A model generated the notes under the pieces. That model was not told the origin of the DNA and searched no databases. It saw only the letters and a list, made by a program, of their open reading frames with translations. A program made the translations under genes and the position numbers. Below, piece after piece: positions 38,262 through 48,542 of a stretch of DNA of 64,000 nt. Location of the stretch: positions 1,488,001-1,552,000 of the forward strand of contig QPFY01000007.1 of assembly GCA_003665825.1 (NCBI GenBank), read 5' to 3'. The DNA is from Microbotryum silenes-acaulis. Its lineage: Eukaryota > Basidiomycota > Microbotryomycetes > Microbotryales > Microbotryaceae. Within the stretch, counting starts at the first letter, position 1. The number at the start of each line of letters is the position of its first letter.

Positions 38262-41200
38262 TCAGGGAGTGCAGACACCAAGTCGACCGCGGTGCCGAGC
38301 GAACAGGTCGCGAGACAAAGCCTTGGTGAAGATATCGGCCGTCATCTCGCCGGTGGCAATGTACTGTACACTGATGTCACCCAGGGAGACCATATCCCGG
38401 ACGAAGTGTTCGCGGAGCCGAATATGCCGAGTGCGAGCGTGGAAGACCGGATTCTTGGTGAGGGCATTGGCACCTTGGTTGTCGCCATAGATGAGAACCG
38501 GCCGAGAGGAGGGAAGCCCAAGCTCACCAAAGAGCTGACGCAGGAAGATAGCCTCCTTGCCAGCGTGCGACAAGGCCAGGTACTCGGCGTCACAAGTAGA
38601 GTCGGCAACCCGCGACTGGAGGCGAGATGACCACGAGACGGCCGCGCCTGCGAAGACAAAGGTGTAACCCATGGTCGACTTTGAGGACATGGCGCAGGCA
38701 CCCCAGTTGCAGTCGGAGTAGCCAACCAAGGGCGCCGGATCCCCGCGGGTGTAGCGTAGGCCGTGAGACAGAGTGCCGGCGAGGTAGCGAAAGGCGTGCT
38801 TGACAGCGCCCCAGGCAGCAGCAGACGGGGACTGAGAGAACCGAGCCAAGTAACCGACGGTGTAGGCCAGGTCGGGGCGAGTACCGGTCGAGGCGTACAT
38901 GAGGGAGCCAATCGCTTGCAGATACCGAGTGCGATCCGGAAAGGGAGTAGGCTGGAGTTCGACTTCAAGGCGAAGGTCGGCCTGCATGGGTGTGGCGACA
39001 GGGTGGGCGTCGGACATGCCGAAACGAGCGAGGACGTCCTTGAGGTATTGCTCTTGACTGAGGGAGATGGAGCCGTCGGCAGAACGCCGAATCTGGATAC
39101 CAAGTACGTATTCCGCCTCACCAAGTCGTTTGACACCATAGCGCTGCTCAAGGCCCTGGAGGGTACGCTCGATCTCTGGGAGGGAAGGGCTGATCATGAG
39201 CAAGTCATTGACATAGAGCGCGATATAGTGGCGCTCATCACCGACAGTTCGGACATAAACGCAGTGGTCAGACTCCGTGGCGACGTAGCCAAGAGCCGAC
39301 AAAGCAGAGTCGATCTCGTCGTTCCAGATACGTCCGGCCTGGCGCAAGCCGTAGAGTGACCGGTGCAGTTGGAGGACCTTGCCGGGCATGTAGATCCCTT
39401 CGGGCACGCGAATGTACAGGGGGGTGTCCAGTTTACCGTGGAGATAGGCCTTGTCGATGTCGGCCTGATGGACGTGGTACCCATGAGCGGCTGCAAGGGC
39501 CAGGAGTGCGCGAATGGATGTGAACTTAGCGACGGGTGCGAAGGTCTCATCGAAATCAATGCCGGAACGCTGAGAGTCACCACGAGCAACCAGTCGGCCT
39601 TTGTAAGACTTGATGTGGCCGTGTTGGTCGCGTTTCGTGCGGAAGACAAAGCGCGAGCCGAGGACTTTGGAGTCTGCAGGCACGAGGGACTCATCAATTG
39701 GTGTGAAGGCCGAGAAATCCCGGGAGAGCGAGTCGAATTCGGCCTGGGCAGCGAGACGCCACTCGTCTGCTTGCGGGGTTGCCATCGCAGCGCGCCAGTG
39801 AGGAGGGTCCCGGGCAGGTGCGATCAGTTCCGTCGGGTCGACGGGCGAGGTTTCGAGCAGAGCAGTGGCGCCAGAGGCGAGGTAGGCAACAGGCGAGGGG
39901 GAGTGAAGCGCAGCATCAACGTCGTCAGGGAATTCCTGCGCAAGGCAGAGGGACGCAACATCACCAGAGCGTGGCAAGAGGTCGATGGGATCGGGCGATT
40001 CGGATCGAGCGGGCGAGGGTGGCGCGGGTAATGGACGTGGAGCCACCGGTCGCGGGGATGGACAGGGCGTGGAGATGGCCGAGTCGGAGCTGCCTTGGTC
40101 AGAGGCGCAGGAGGTTGGGGAATCCCGGTCGGAGTGGTCACCAGTTTGGGATATGGGAGAGCCTTGGTCAGAGGCAGGAGGCGCGCGTGAGTCCTGGTCA
40201 GGGATGTCACGGGCCGGGGAGGGACGGCGCAGGCCTTGGTCAGAGGCAGCGGGCACAGGTCCAGGGAGCTCAGCGCGAGGCGCCAGAGAGCGAGGGGAAG
40301 CAACGAGCAAAGGCTCAGAGTGGTCTACCTGGTCAGGGTAAATGTCGGCGGCCACAGGAAGCGGAATGGCGCCGGTGTGGGTGTTGGCCACAGGCTGCAG
40401 GGCGGGGAACTCAGATTCACGAAAGACGACGTTGCGACTGAGGATAATTTTGCGTGTAGCCGGGTCGAAGAGGCGATAGGCCTTTGCATGGTCGTCGAGC
40501 CCTACGAAGATGAGTGGCACGGCCTTGGGGTCGAGGTCGGTGCGCTTAACCGAGGGGAGGCAGTGCCAAGCGCGGCAGCCAAAGGCACGCAGCGAGGAGA
40601 CATCCGGTGCGACGCCATGCCAGCGAGTGTCGGGAATATCGCCACGGATGCCCGCATGGGGCATCAAGTTCTTGCAGTGCACGAAGTACTTGGCAGCTTC
40701 GGCCCAGAGACGTGTATCGGCGCCGGCCGAGTAGAGCAAAGCAAGGATACCCTCTTTGATGGTCCGATTGGTGCGTTCAACACGTCCGTTTTGTTGAGGC
40801 GTGTACGGAATAGTGAGTTCGCGACGGATGCCCTTGGTCAAACAGAAGTCGACAAAGTTGCGCAGAGTGAACTCGCCACCATTGTCAGAGCGAATGGTTT
40901 TTACCCGATCACCCGTGGTGTTCTCTACCTCAAGAATCCAGTTGCGGAGACGGTGAAAGACGTCGCTCTTGTAAGTGAGGAGGATGCACCAATGTTTGCG
41001 GGTGTAGTCGTCGACAATCACAAGCATGTAGCGATGACCGCCGAAGCTGGCTCGAGGCATTTGGGCAACGTCGACATGGACAAGGTCCAGACGGCCAGAC
41101 GCAATGGACTGGGAACGACTGAAAGGAAGGGCGTGCGCTTTGGAAGCGAGACAAGCATTGCAATTGAAGGACCTAACCTCCTCCTCTGAATATACCCAAT

Positions 41201-42638
41201 CCACCCCAGTGACCAAGCCTTTCTGCACGACGTTCTTGAGTTGCGCAACGGGTAAATGCGCGAAGCGACGGTGCAGAGTCAGCAAGGAAACTCTGTGAGG
41301 GGTGGCAAGGAGGGCATTGGGCATACAGGGTGAGGGTGCGACGTTTAACGCGTACAGGTCATTTGCAACGGCTTGAGCAGTGGCAACAACGGTGCCAGAG
41401 GAGTTGCTGATCTTGGCGCAGCCGGAGCCAAAGGAGATGCTGAACCCAAGGCGATCCAATCGTCGGACGGACAGCAGGTTGCACGGCAGGGATGGCACCA
41501 AGAGGACATCGGTCGCCACGACGGGGCCAGCTGGAGTCGATATGCGGACAGAGCCACAACCGGTGGAGGGGAGGGAACCGGCAACTCCAGCAACAGGCGG
41601 GCCGGTGAACGAGCGCAGCGTCGAGAATAGTGAACGGTCGTTGGCCATGTGACGATTTGCACCGGAGTCGAGGAGCCATGCCGATTTGGGAAACGGTGAC
41701 GGAGTGGCAAGGAGACAGGCGGTGAACGTCGTGGGCTCGGGCATCTCGACAACGGCGGGAGAGGCGACGGCTGGGGTACCCTTCTTACGTCCTCGCGAAC
41801 TCGCTCCGGTGGAAGCCTTGCGGGCGCGGAAAGCGGCGGCCCAGGCGGTGTCAGGACAATCTCTGAGCCAGTGCAGTTGGCGACATGTTGGGTTGGGGCA
41901 TGGTCCGGGAACGGCGCGGTGCTGGGGGGTGGCGACAGCGACAGCGGGAGCTTCAGCCGGACGAGCCTTGATCTCCCGATAGATGCGGTCGAGGATGTCG
42001 GCCGCGGGAGGTAAGGTACCGGATGTGCCCTGAGCATTCACGAAGGTTGTGCGCCATGCGGAGAGGGACGATGGCATCCTCGCGAGTAGGTGAGACGCAA
42101 GCAGGGAATCTGTGGTGACGTTGGAGTCGGCGAGAAGTCGAGAATCGTTGTCAAAGCGATCACGAAACTGGAGGAATGCGTCGGGGCTGTCGGGCATGGG
42201 CTCGGGGCTGAAGAGGCGAGCGACGACGGGTAGGAGGTCGACAGCCGAGACGGCGCCATATCGCATGCGGAGAGCCACCCAAATCTTGTGGCCGCTGTGG
42301 GCGTCGCCGAAGTAACGAGAGAGACCGGGAAGAACCATCCGTGGGTCGACGGCGGCGCAGATGGAGGCGCGAGCGTAGTGATCCCATAGTGGGACGTAGG
42401 ACGGGGGCCAAGATGGATGGGGTACACCGGATTGAAGGTATCCGAGGACGTCGGAGGGTAGGCGGGAGCACAGCGTAAGGACCCAGTCCTGGTAGCCGTT
42501 GGCGTCGCGGAGGAGATCGGAGGCAGCGAAGGCTGCGACTTGCGTGGGCGGGCGAGGTGGAGGAACCGCGAGCGTCGTGGCGGGGCCTACGGACTTGCTG
42601 TCGGCAGGCGCGGACTTGGTGTCGTCAAGCGCAGACAT
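38262..42638 (-). CDS. Copia-B (B2) Gag-Pol polyprotein, 1458 aa, RT motif YVND
   Basis: Same frame and domains as B1 and the same ATG choice (42638). Differences seen: RELTIPYTP for RKLTIPYTP in integrase, DFSAFTP for DFLAFTP before RT, and YVND for YVDD at residues 1142-1145 (AAT for GAT; minus-strand codon near 39207-39209). The first Asp of that pair binds the catalytic metals in reverse transcriptases, so this copy is expected to be unable to copy RNA by itself, although its frame is open. Confidence 0.94.
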   Translation of the reverse strand: MSALDDTKSAPADSKSVGPATTLAVPPPRPPTQVAAFAASDLLRDANGYQDWVLTLCSRLPSDVLGYLQSGVPHPSWPPSYVPLWDHYARASICAAVDPRMVLPGLSRYFGDAHSGHKIWVALRMRYGAVSAVDLLPVVARLFSPEPMPDSPDAFLQFRDRFDNDSRLLADSNVTTDSLLASHLLARMPSSLSAWRTTFVNAQGTSGTLPPAADILDRIYREIKARPAEAPAVAVATPQHRAVPGPCPNPTCRQLHWLRDCPDTAWAAAFRARKASTGASSRGRKKGTPAVASPAVVEMPEPTTFTACLLATPSPFPKSAWLLDSGANRHMANDRSLFSTLRSFTGPPVAGVAGSLPSTGCGSVRISTPAGPVVATDVLLVPSLPCNLLSVRRLDRLGFSISFGSGCAKISNSSGTVVATAQAVANDLYALNVAPSPCMPNALLATPHRVSLLTLHRRFAHLPVAQLKNVVQKGLVTGVDWVYSEEEVRSFNCNACLASKAHALPFSRSQSIASGRLDLVHVDVAQMPRASFGGHRYMLVIVDDYTRKHWCILLTYKSDVFHRLRNWILEVENTTGDRVKTIRSDNGGEFTLRNFVDFCLTKGIRRELTIPYTPQQNGRVERTNRTIKEGILALLYSAGADTRLWAEAAKYFVHCKNLMPHAGIRGDIPDTRWHGVAPDVSSLRAFGCRAWHCLPSVKRTDLDPKAVPLIFVGLDDHAKAYRLFDPATRKIILSRNVVFRESEFPALQPVANTHTGAIPLPVAADIYPDQVDHSEPLLVASPRSLAPRAELPGPVPAASDQGLRRPSPARDIPDQDSRAPPASDQGSPISQTGDHSDRDSPTSCASDQGSSDSAISTPCPSPRPVAPRPLPAPPSPARSESPDPIDLLPRSGDVASLCLAQEFPDDVDAALHSPSPVAYLASGATALLETSPVDPTELIAPARDPPHWRAAMATPQADEWRLAAQAEFDSLSRDFSAFTPIDESLVPADSKVLGSRFVFRTKRDQHGHIKSYKGRLVARGDSQRSGIDFDETFAPVAKFTSIRALLALAAAHGYHVHQADIDKAYLHGKLDTPLYIRVPEGIYMPGKVLQLHRSLYGLRQAGRIWNDEIDSALSALGYVATESDHCVYVRTVGDERHYIALYVNDLLMISPSLPEIERTLQGLEQRYGVKRLGEAEYVLGIQIRRSADGSISLSQEQYLKDVLARFGMSDAHPVATPMQADLRLEVELQPTPFPDRTRYLQAIGSLMYASTGTRPDLAYTVGYLARFSQSPSAAAWGAVKHAFRYLAGTLSHGLRYTRGDPAPLVGYSDCNWGACAMSSKSTMGYTFVFAGAAVSWSSRLQSRVADSTCDAEYLALSHAGKEAIFLRQLFGELGLPSSRPVLIYGDNQGANALTKNPVFHARTRHIRLREHFVRDMVSLGDISVQYIATGEMTADIFTKALSRDLFARHRGRLGVCTP

Positions 42639-42747
42639 GCTGAGTCGTGCGGAGCGCCGGGCAAAGCCGGGCGGTGCGAAGGACGCAAAGTTCGACAAAG
42701 GCGGACACGGGAGTGGCCGCGCTGGTAGGTCGTTCGGGCTTATAACC

Positions 42748-43235
42748 TATGAAGTTACGACGACTGCTCAAGCAGTGGTAAGGCTCTGATCGACGGACCA
42801 AGGAGACCAGACCAAGAAGTTGCTTGTTACACACCTGCTCAAGCAGTGGTAAGGCTCTGATCGACGGACCAAGGAGACCAGACCAAGAAGTTGCTTGTTA
42901 CACACCTGCTCAAGCACTACAGTGAGTTATGATAGCTAGTAAAGATAAAGGAAGAAGGAAATGTAGTGCTCACCTGCTCAAGCAGTGGTAAGGCTCTGAT
43001 CGACGGACCAAGGAGACCAGACCAAGAAGTTGCTTGAGCAGGAGAGAGAGAAGCGCGGAGCCATTTGGCTCGGGTGAGCGCGCGGCTGGGTCTGCCACCT
43101 TTGTCAGGCGCACGGACCCAGCCCAGGAAAGGGAGAGAGCCTAGGTGTGGAAGGCAGGCCAAAAAGGAGGTAAGATGAGACCAAGAAAAGGAGGCATGAT
43201 GCGAGAAGGAAACATAAGAGTTTGTCAATCTCACA
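42748..43235 (-). repeat. B2 5' LTR (488 bp)
   Basis: Three units plus the 68-bp insert at 42906-42973; primer site GGTTATAAGCCCGAACG directly downstream on the minus strand. Confidence 0.95.
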
Positions 43236-43314
43236 GATTGAACGCTCAACGGGCCTCAAGCTCCGCACGTTACGAACGGACAATGGCGGCGAATACACGT
43301 CCAAAGCCTTCATT
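43236..43314 (+). pseudogene. C3 pol segment 3 (integrase core fragment)
   Basis: 79 bases between B2 and A3, encoding the stretch with the second catalytic Asp (RTDNGGEY). Ends at TSD TCATT (43310-43314). Confidence 0.93.
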
Positions 43315-43643
43315 TATTCGATCAACTCTACTACGTCAGCGATGTAGTTATAGCCAAGAGTGATCAATATCATTTCAACATACCTATTCGATCAACTCTA
43401 CTACGTCAGCGATGTAGTTATAGCCAAGAGTGATGAATAGGAATCTAACAGTAAGGGAGCCGCGCGCCCCAAGTCCTCAGCCAGCGAGCCTCGGGGCTGA
43501 GCCAATGTGCCAGGCTCGCTGCGCGCGCCTAAGTCCTGGGCCGATGCGCCCGGCTCGCTCCGCGCGCCTAAGTCCTGGGCCGATGCGCCCGGCTCGCTCC
43601 GCGCGCCTAAGTCCTGACCCGAGCGGAGAGTGGATTCCTCACA
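43315..43643 (-). repeat. A3 3' LTR (329 bp)
   Basis: Three 39-bp type repeats and two terminal units. Differs from the 5' LTR by one base noticed (TATTCGATC against TATTTGATC at the edge). Confidence 0.95.
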
Positions 43644-46600
43644 CCCCCCCCCACGCGAACGCGAGGTAGACTTGAGCCGTGGGTGCCGCGTCCGGAGGCC
43701 TAGAGCATAGCAATGTATACCAAAAATCTTGGGACCCAGCGCTTTGGTGAATAGGTCCGCAACCATGTCCGCTGTGCCAACGTGTGAGAGGGAGATATCG
43801 CCTCGGTTGACCATGTCGCGGACAAAATGCTCGCGGAGGCGTATGTGTCGAGTGCCGGAGGTGCGAACGGGGTCGTGAGCGACGGCGGCCGCGGCCTCGT
43901 TGTCGGTGAAGATGTGAGCTGCATCGATCGGGCGAACGTGGAGCTCGGAGAGGAGTTGCGTAAGGTAAATCGCTTCCTTACCAGCGTGCGACAAGGCGAG
44001 GTATTCGGCATCAGTGGTGGAATCCGCCACCCGAGTCTGACGCTTCGATGACCAAGAGACGGCGGAGCCGGCCAAGTAAAAGACGAAGCCCATTGTGGAG
44101 ATGGACGTGTCGACGCAGGCACCCCAGTTCGCATCGGAATACCCAACCACACCCGTAACTTTGGCTGGACCGCGGGCGTAGAGTAGCTCATCGCGGTACG
44201 TGGCGCGAAGGTAGCGAAGGACGTGTTTGACGGCAATCCAATGACGGCGGCCAGGGTTGTTGGCGAACCGGGACAAGTACGAGACGGCGAAGGCAATGTC
44301 GGGTCGAGTGCCAAGGGAAATGTACAGGAGGGAGCCAATGGCTTGTAGGTACCACGATCGAATGCGCTCCGTTCCTTGACCCGGAACTGCCGTGAGCGAG
44401 AGGCCGGGCGTCATTGGCACCGTAGCGCCGCGTGTCGTGGTGTCGAAGTGAAACCGGGCGAGCACGTCCATGATGTAGCGTTCCTGGGATAGGGCAATGG
44501 AGCCGTCGTCCAGGCGGCGGATTTGGATGCCGAGGATGTATTCCGCGGGGCCGAGTCGTTTGACGCCGTATCGTTGTTCGAGGCCGGAGATGACGCGTTC
44601 GATCTCGTCGAGGGCGGGGCTGACAATGAGGAGATCGTCGACATACAAGGCGATATAATGGGGCCGTTGCTGATCATCAATGTGAGAGTAAATGCAGTGA
44701 TCAGTGCCCGTTGCCTTGTACCCGAGACTCCTGAGTGATGTGTCAATGTGGCGATTCCAGATGCGACCGGCCTGCTTGAGACCGTAGATTGAGCGCCGCA
44801 GGCGGAGAATCTTATCACTTGGGAAGTCGAAACCTCGTGGCGTCGTCATCCAGATATCGTGATCGAGCTCGCCGTGGAGGTAAGCCTTGTCGATGTCGGC
44901 CTGATGAACGTGGTAACCATTGGCAGCGGCGAGGGCAAGGAGGCAGCGAATGGAGGAGAACCGGGCGACGGGTGCGAAAGTCTCCGAGAAGTCGATGCCG
45001 TCGCGTTGTCGGTTACCTTGCGCTACGAGACGTGCCTTGTGCCCCGTGACTTCGCCGCGTGCGTCGCGTTTGGTCTTCCAGACGAACTTGGAGGTGACGA
45101 TAGTGGCGCCCGGTGGTACGGAGGATCGAGGCTCGATGGTGAACACCTTGAAGTCGTCGCGCATGGCGGTGAACTCGGCGGCGGCAGCCTGAGCCCAGAT
45201 GTCGTGCTCGTCGCTGGACATTGCTTCGCGCCAGGTCTGAGGATCGCTAGTAATCGACTTGACGGGCTCGATGGCGTCGAGGGTGGGGTCGTCGTCGTCT
45301 GTGGCGATGAAGGCGCGGTGGTGGCGAGAGAGGAAATCGATCTCATCAGGGGAGTCGTCATCGGAGGGCTGTTCAGCGGGGGCAATGGCGGGTGCGGGCG
45401 TCACCAGGGTGTCGTCGTCGGATCGATGTACGTCCATCAGGTTGAGGCGAACCGCGGTGTTGGAGTTGAGGAGGTCAAGCGGGTCGTCCGAGTCATCGAG
45501 GGACGGTCCTCCGGCCGAGGACGTGGCGGGCGACGAAAGCGGGACAAGCGACGGGGACGGCGAGGGGCTGATATCTGTAGAATTAAGTAAGGATCCGCCA
45601 GTGTACCCTGGGGCCACGTCAACGGCGCTCATGGCAGAATCATCAAGAGAGGATGAGACGTCCATGTGCGCCGACCTTACTAGTGGGGTCCTCGTCTTGA
45701 CGGCGGGGGCGGGCGTGTCGGCGGGAATGACGAACTGGCGTTCGGTGTTGTCCACATCGACGGGCGTGTTGATTGGGAGGCCGGGGAAGTCGTCGTCGAG
45801 GAAGGTGGCATTTCGGCCAATCACAACCTTGTTGGTATAATGGTCGAAGAAACGGAAAGCCTTGGAGGCGAGGTCGTAACCGGTGAAGATCACGCGCGCG
45901 GCCTTGGGGTCGAGCTTGCTGCGAAGGTCCGGCGCGACCGTGAGCCAGGCCGCGCAGCCGAACGGGTGGAGGGCGGTGGTGGTGGTGCGTCGGCCGTTCC
46001 AAACGGATTCTGGAGTCTGTTTGGCCAAAGCTGAGTGTGAGCACCTGTTTTTGCAATAAACGAAGTACGCAGCCGCTTCATCCCAAAAGGTGGCCGGCAG
46101 ATGGGAGTCAGCAAGGAGGGCGAGGATGCCCTCGACAATGGAGAGATTGACACGTTCGGCACGACCGTTTTGCTGAGGTGTGTAGGGGATAGAGTATTGA
46201 CGACGAATGCCCCTGGACTTGCAGAACTCCGTGAATGCGTTCGATCGGTACTCCCCGCCGTTGTCAGTGCGAAGGGTTTTTAAACGCGCGTTCGTCTCTA
46301 ACTCCACTTCGGCGAGCCAAGTCTGGAAGGTCGGGAAGACGTCGCTTTTGTGATCGATCGCGTATGCCCAGAGTTTGCGAGAGTGGTCGTCAAGAAATGT
46401 GACAAGGTAGCGCTTCCCGGTCAAGGACGGAGTGGGGAACGAAAGGACATCGCTGTGCACGAGGCCGAGTCTCTCGGGGGAATGCGACTCAGAGTCGGGA
46501 AAAGGAAGACGGTGGCCTTTGGAACCAAGGCAAGCATTGCAAACAAACTCCTCTACGTCTTTGTCACTGTACCCGGCCCCAAACCCGTCCAGCAAACCTG

Positions 46601-48119
46601 CGGCGATCATCTTCTGTATAGAGGATGGGGCAAGATGGCCGAGGCAGCGGTGAAGGGTAAGCAGGGGCACGGTAGACTCAGAACGCGAGAGAAGGGCAAG
46701 CTGCTGACACTTGGTGTGATCCGCGTCCAAAAGGTAGAGACCGTCGTTAACCCTGGTACCGTGAGCAATGGCCTGGCCGTCCTTGGCGATGTCGATGCCG
46801 TCGCTGGTGAAGGCGAGTCGAACGCGGTCGGTGTCGCAGAGGCGAGAAACAGAGAGGAGGTTGACGTGGAGGCCCGGCGTGTGCAGAACGCCACGCAGCG
46901 TGATCGGATGTCCGGTCTTGGCAACGAACGCTACGTCCCCCATACCAATGGCCGTGATACCGCCGGCGATGCCGCCGATCTTGGTGTGCGCCGTCTGGCG
47001 ATAAGCCGTGAATAGAGAGCGATCGGCGACCATGTGTGCCGTGGCGCCCGAGTCGACTACAAAGGCGTCAGTCGGGAGTTGCCGGCGAGCGAACAGGCAG
47101 GAGGCGAAATAGCCGATGTTAGGCTGTTGAGCGGCGGGGAGAGACGTGTCGTCCTGGTTGTCGTCGCCGGTGTGTTTCTGTTCGCCCCGGTGCTTGCAGT
47201 CGAGGGCCCAGTGACCTTTCTTGTGGCAGCGGCGGCAGGGGCCGGCGGGCGGGTGTGTCGCCCGTGAGGTGCAGTCGCGCAGACGGTGGCCGGGGGCGCG
47301 GCAGGCGGGACAAGGGGAGGCGGTGGCGAGCATGGCCGAGTGCGATGACGAGAGTCCCGCCGAGCGAAGCTGGATGCGAATGCGATCCGTCAGCGTCGTG
47401 AGTTCCGGGAGGTCGCGTTGGTTGCGCTGCTCGTCCGTGAACGTGAGTCGGAAGCTGTCGAGGCAGGGTGGGACCATGGCGAGCACGTGAGTGGCGAGCA
47501 CGTCGTTGAGCGAGGTTTTGGCGTCGCGGATTTCCTGCGCGATCGACATGTATTCACGGAGCCACGTGTCGTACGCCTCGACGGAGGCAGGCATCTTCCT
47601 GAAGTCCCAAAGGCGGGCGAACAACTCGAGGGTACGAGTGGCGTCGTCCGGTGCGAAACGAGCCTTGAGTGCGGCGAAGATGCGTGGTGCCGACAGGTCG
47701 TCGCTGGGGATGGTGTCGAGGGTGGCTGAGACGTCGGCTGAGTCGATCGAGCCAACGATGATTTCACGCGCGGCGTCGTCACGGGCGGCAAGCTGGTCGG
47801 CCGTCCACGTCGGGGGAATGACACCGTCAAGAACGTAACCACGGGCTTGATTTGGAAGCGCGAGACGGAGTTGACGTAACCAGTTTGTAAACGACTTAGG
47901 GCCGTCAAGGCGAGCGTGCTTGGGGAACACGACTTTTGATGCGGTGGCGGTGTTTGCCTGCGTGGCAGTGACGGGCGGGGAGGCGGCGGCGGCGGCAGGG
48001 GGCTGTGAGGCCTGTAGAGCGGCAAGCTGTGCCTGTAGCGTGGCGATTTGCACGCTGATCGAAGGGTCAGGGGAGCTGATGTCCCTGGGGGGCGAAGGCG
48101 GGGCGGGGGAGCTGTCCAT
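43401..48119 (-). CDS. Copia-A (A3) Gag-Pol polyprotein, 1572 aa
   Basis: Full copia domain set as in A1, with protease DSGATAHM, intact integrase DDE residues and RT YVDD. The frame crosses a nine-G tract and runs about 80 codons into the 3' LTR ([13 protein letters not shown] repeats and on to [11 protein letters not shown]). Only one residue differs from A4 among those compared (SLTAVPG against SLMAVPG). Together with near-identical LTRs this points to recent transposition and a likely functional protein. Confidence 0.95.
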   Translation of the reverse strand: MDSSPAPPSPPRDISSPDPSISVQIATLQAQLAALQASQPPAAAAASPPVTATQANTATASKVVFPKHARLDGPKSFTNWLRQLRLALPNQARGYVLDGVIPPTWTADQLAARDDAAREIIVGSIDSADVSATLDTIPSDDLSAPRIFAALKARFAPDDATRTLELFARLWDFRKMPASVEAYDTWLREYMSIAQEIRDAKTSLNDVLATHVLAMVPPCLDSFRLTFTDEQRNQRDLPELTTLTDRIRIQLRSAGLSSSHSAMLATASPCPACRAPGHRLRDCTSRATHPPAGPCRRCHKKGHWALDCKHRGEQKHTGDDNQDDTSLPAAQQPNIGYFASCLFARRQLPTDAFVVDSGATAHMVADRSLFTAYRQTAHTKIGGIAGGITAIGMGDVAFVAKTGHPITLRGVLHTPGLHVNLLSVSRLCDTDRVRLAFTSDGIDIAKDGQAIAHGTRVNDGLYLLDADHTKCQQLALLSRSESTVPLLTLHRCLGHLAPSSIQKMIAAGLLDGFGAGYSDKDVEEFVCNACLGSKGHRLPFPDSESHSPERLGLVHSDVLSFPTPSLTGKRYLVTFLDDHSRKLWAYAIDHKSDVFPTFQTWLAEVELETNARLKTLRTDNGGEYRSNAFTEFCKSRGIRRQYSIPYTPQQNGRAERVNLSIVEGILALLADSHLPATFWDEAAAYFVYCKNRCSHSALAKQTPESVWNGRRTTTTALHPFGCAAWLTVAPDLRSKLDPKAARVIFTGYDLASKAFRFFDHYTNKVVIGRNATFLDDDFPGLPINTPVDVDNTERQFVIPADTPAPAVKTRTPLVRSAHMDVSSSLDDSAMSAVDVAPGYTGGSLLNSTDISPSPSPSLVPLSSPATSSAGGPSLDDSDDPLDLLNSNTAVRLNLMDVHRSDDDTLVTPAPAIAPAEQPSDDDSPDEIDFLSRHHRAFIATDDDDPTLDAIEPVKSITSDPQTWREAMSSDEHDIWAQAAAAEFTAMRDDFKVFTIEPRSSVPPGATIVTSKFVWKTKRDARGEVTGHKARLVAQGNRQRDGIDFSETFAPVARFSSIRCLLALAAANGYHVHQADIDKAYLHGELDHDIWMTTPRGFDFPSDKILRLRRSIYGLKQAGRIWNRHIDTSLRSLGYKATGTDHCIYSHIDDQQRPHYIALYVDDLLIVSPALDEIERVISGLEQRYGVKRLGPAEYILGIQIRRLDDGSIALSQERYIMDVLARFHFDTTTRGATVPMTPGLSLTAVPGQGTERIRSWYLQAIGSLLYISLGTRPDIAFAVSYLSRFANNPGRRHWIAVKHVLRYLRATYRDELLYARGPAKVTGVVGYSDANWGACVDTSISTMGFVFYLAGSAVSWSSKRQTRVADSTTDAEYLALSHAGKEAIYLTQLLSELHVRPIDAAHIFTDNEAAAAVAHDPVRTSGTRHIRLREHFVRDMVNRGDISLSHVGTADMVADLFTKALGPKIFGIHCYALGLRTRHPRLKSTSRSRGGGCEESTLRSGQDLGARSEPGASAQDLGARSEPGASAQDLGARSEPGTLAQPRGSLAEDLGRAAPLLLDSYSSLLAITTSLT

Positions 48120-48213
48120 GCTGCGATGGTGCGATGGGCTGGGGCGGCTCGAGTGGCTGGGCTCGAGGGAAAAATTTCAAGCGGCGGGGCTGGTAGCTCG
48201 TGGGCTTATAACC

Positions 48214-48542
48214 TATTTGATCAACTCTACTACGTCAGCGATGTAGTTATAGCCAAGAGTGATCAATATCATTTCAACATACCTATTCGATCAACTCTAC
48301 TACGTCAGCGATGTAGTTATAGCCAAGAGTGATGAATAGGAATCTAACAGTAAGGGAGCCGCGCGCCCCAAGTCCTCAGCCAGCGAGCCTCGGGGCTGAG
48401 CCAATGTGCCAGGCTCGCTGCGCGCGCCTAAGTCCTGGGCCGATGCGCCCGGCTCGCTCCGCGCGCCTAAGTCCTGGGCCGATGCGCCCGGCTCGCTCCG
48501 CGCGCCTAAGTCCTGACCCGAGCGGAGAGTGGATTCCTCACA
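48214..48542 (-). repeat. A3 5' LTR (329 bp)
   Basis: Minus strand TGTGAGGAATCC...GATCAAATA, two terminal units; primer site GGTTATAAGCCCACGAGC follows on the minus strand. Confidence 0.95.

Larger units (their letters stand above)
37824..43235 (-). mobile_element. Copia-B copy B2, complete but with an altered RT active site
   Basis: TSD GATTG at 37819-37823 and 43236-43240. 3' LTR 420 bp, 5' LTR 488 bp; the missing 68 bp is exactly the GT...AG insert. Nearly identical to B1 in protein. Confidence 0.95.
43315..48542 (-). mobile_element. Copia-A copy A3, complete
   Basis: TSD TCATT at 43310-43314 and 48543-48547. Both LTRs are 329 bp. Nearly identical to A4. Confidence 0.95.

Noticed and set aside
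48329..48542. An N-terminal extension of C3 pol encoded by the A3 LTR
   Set aside because: The open frame across the junction is accidental; the TSD and comparison with C1/C2 place the boundary at 48543.
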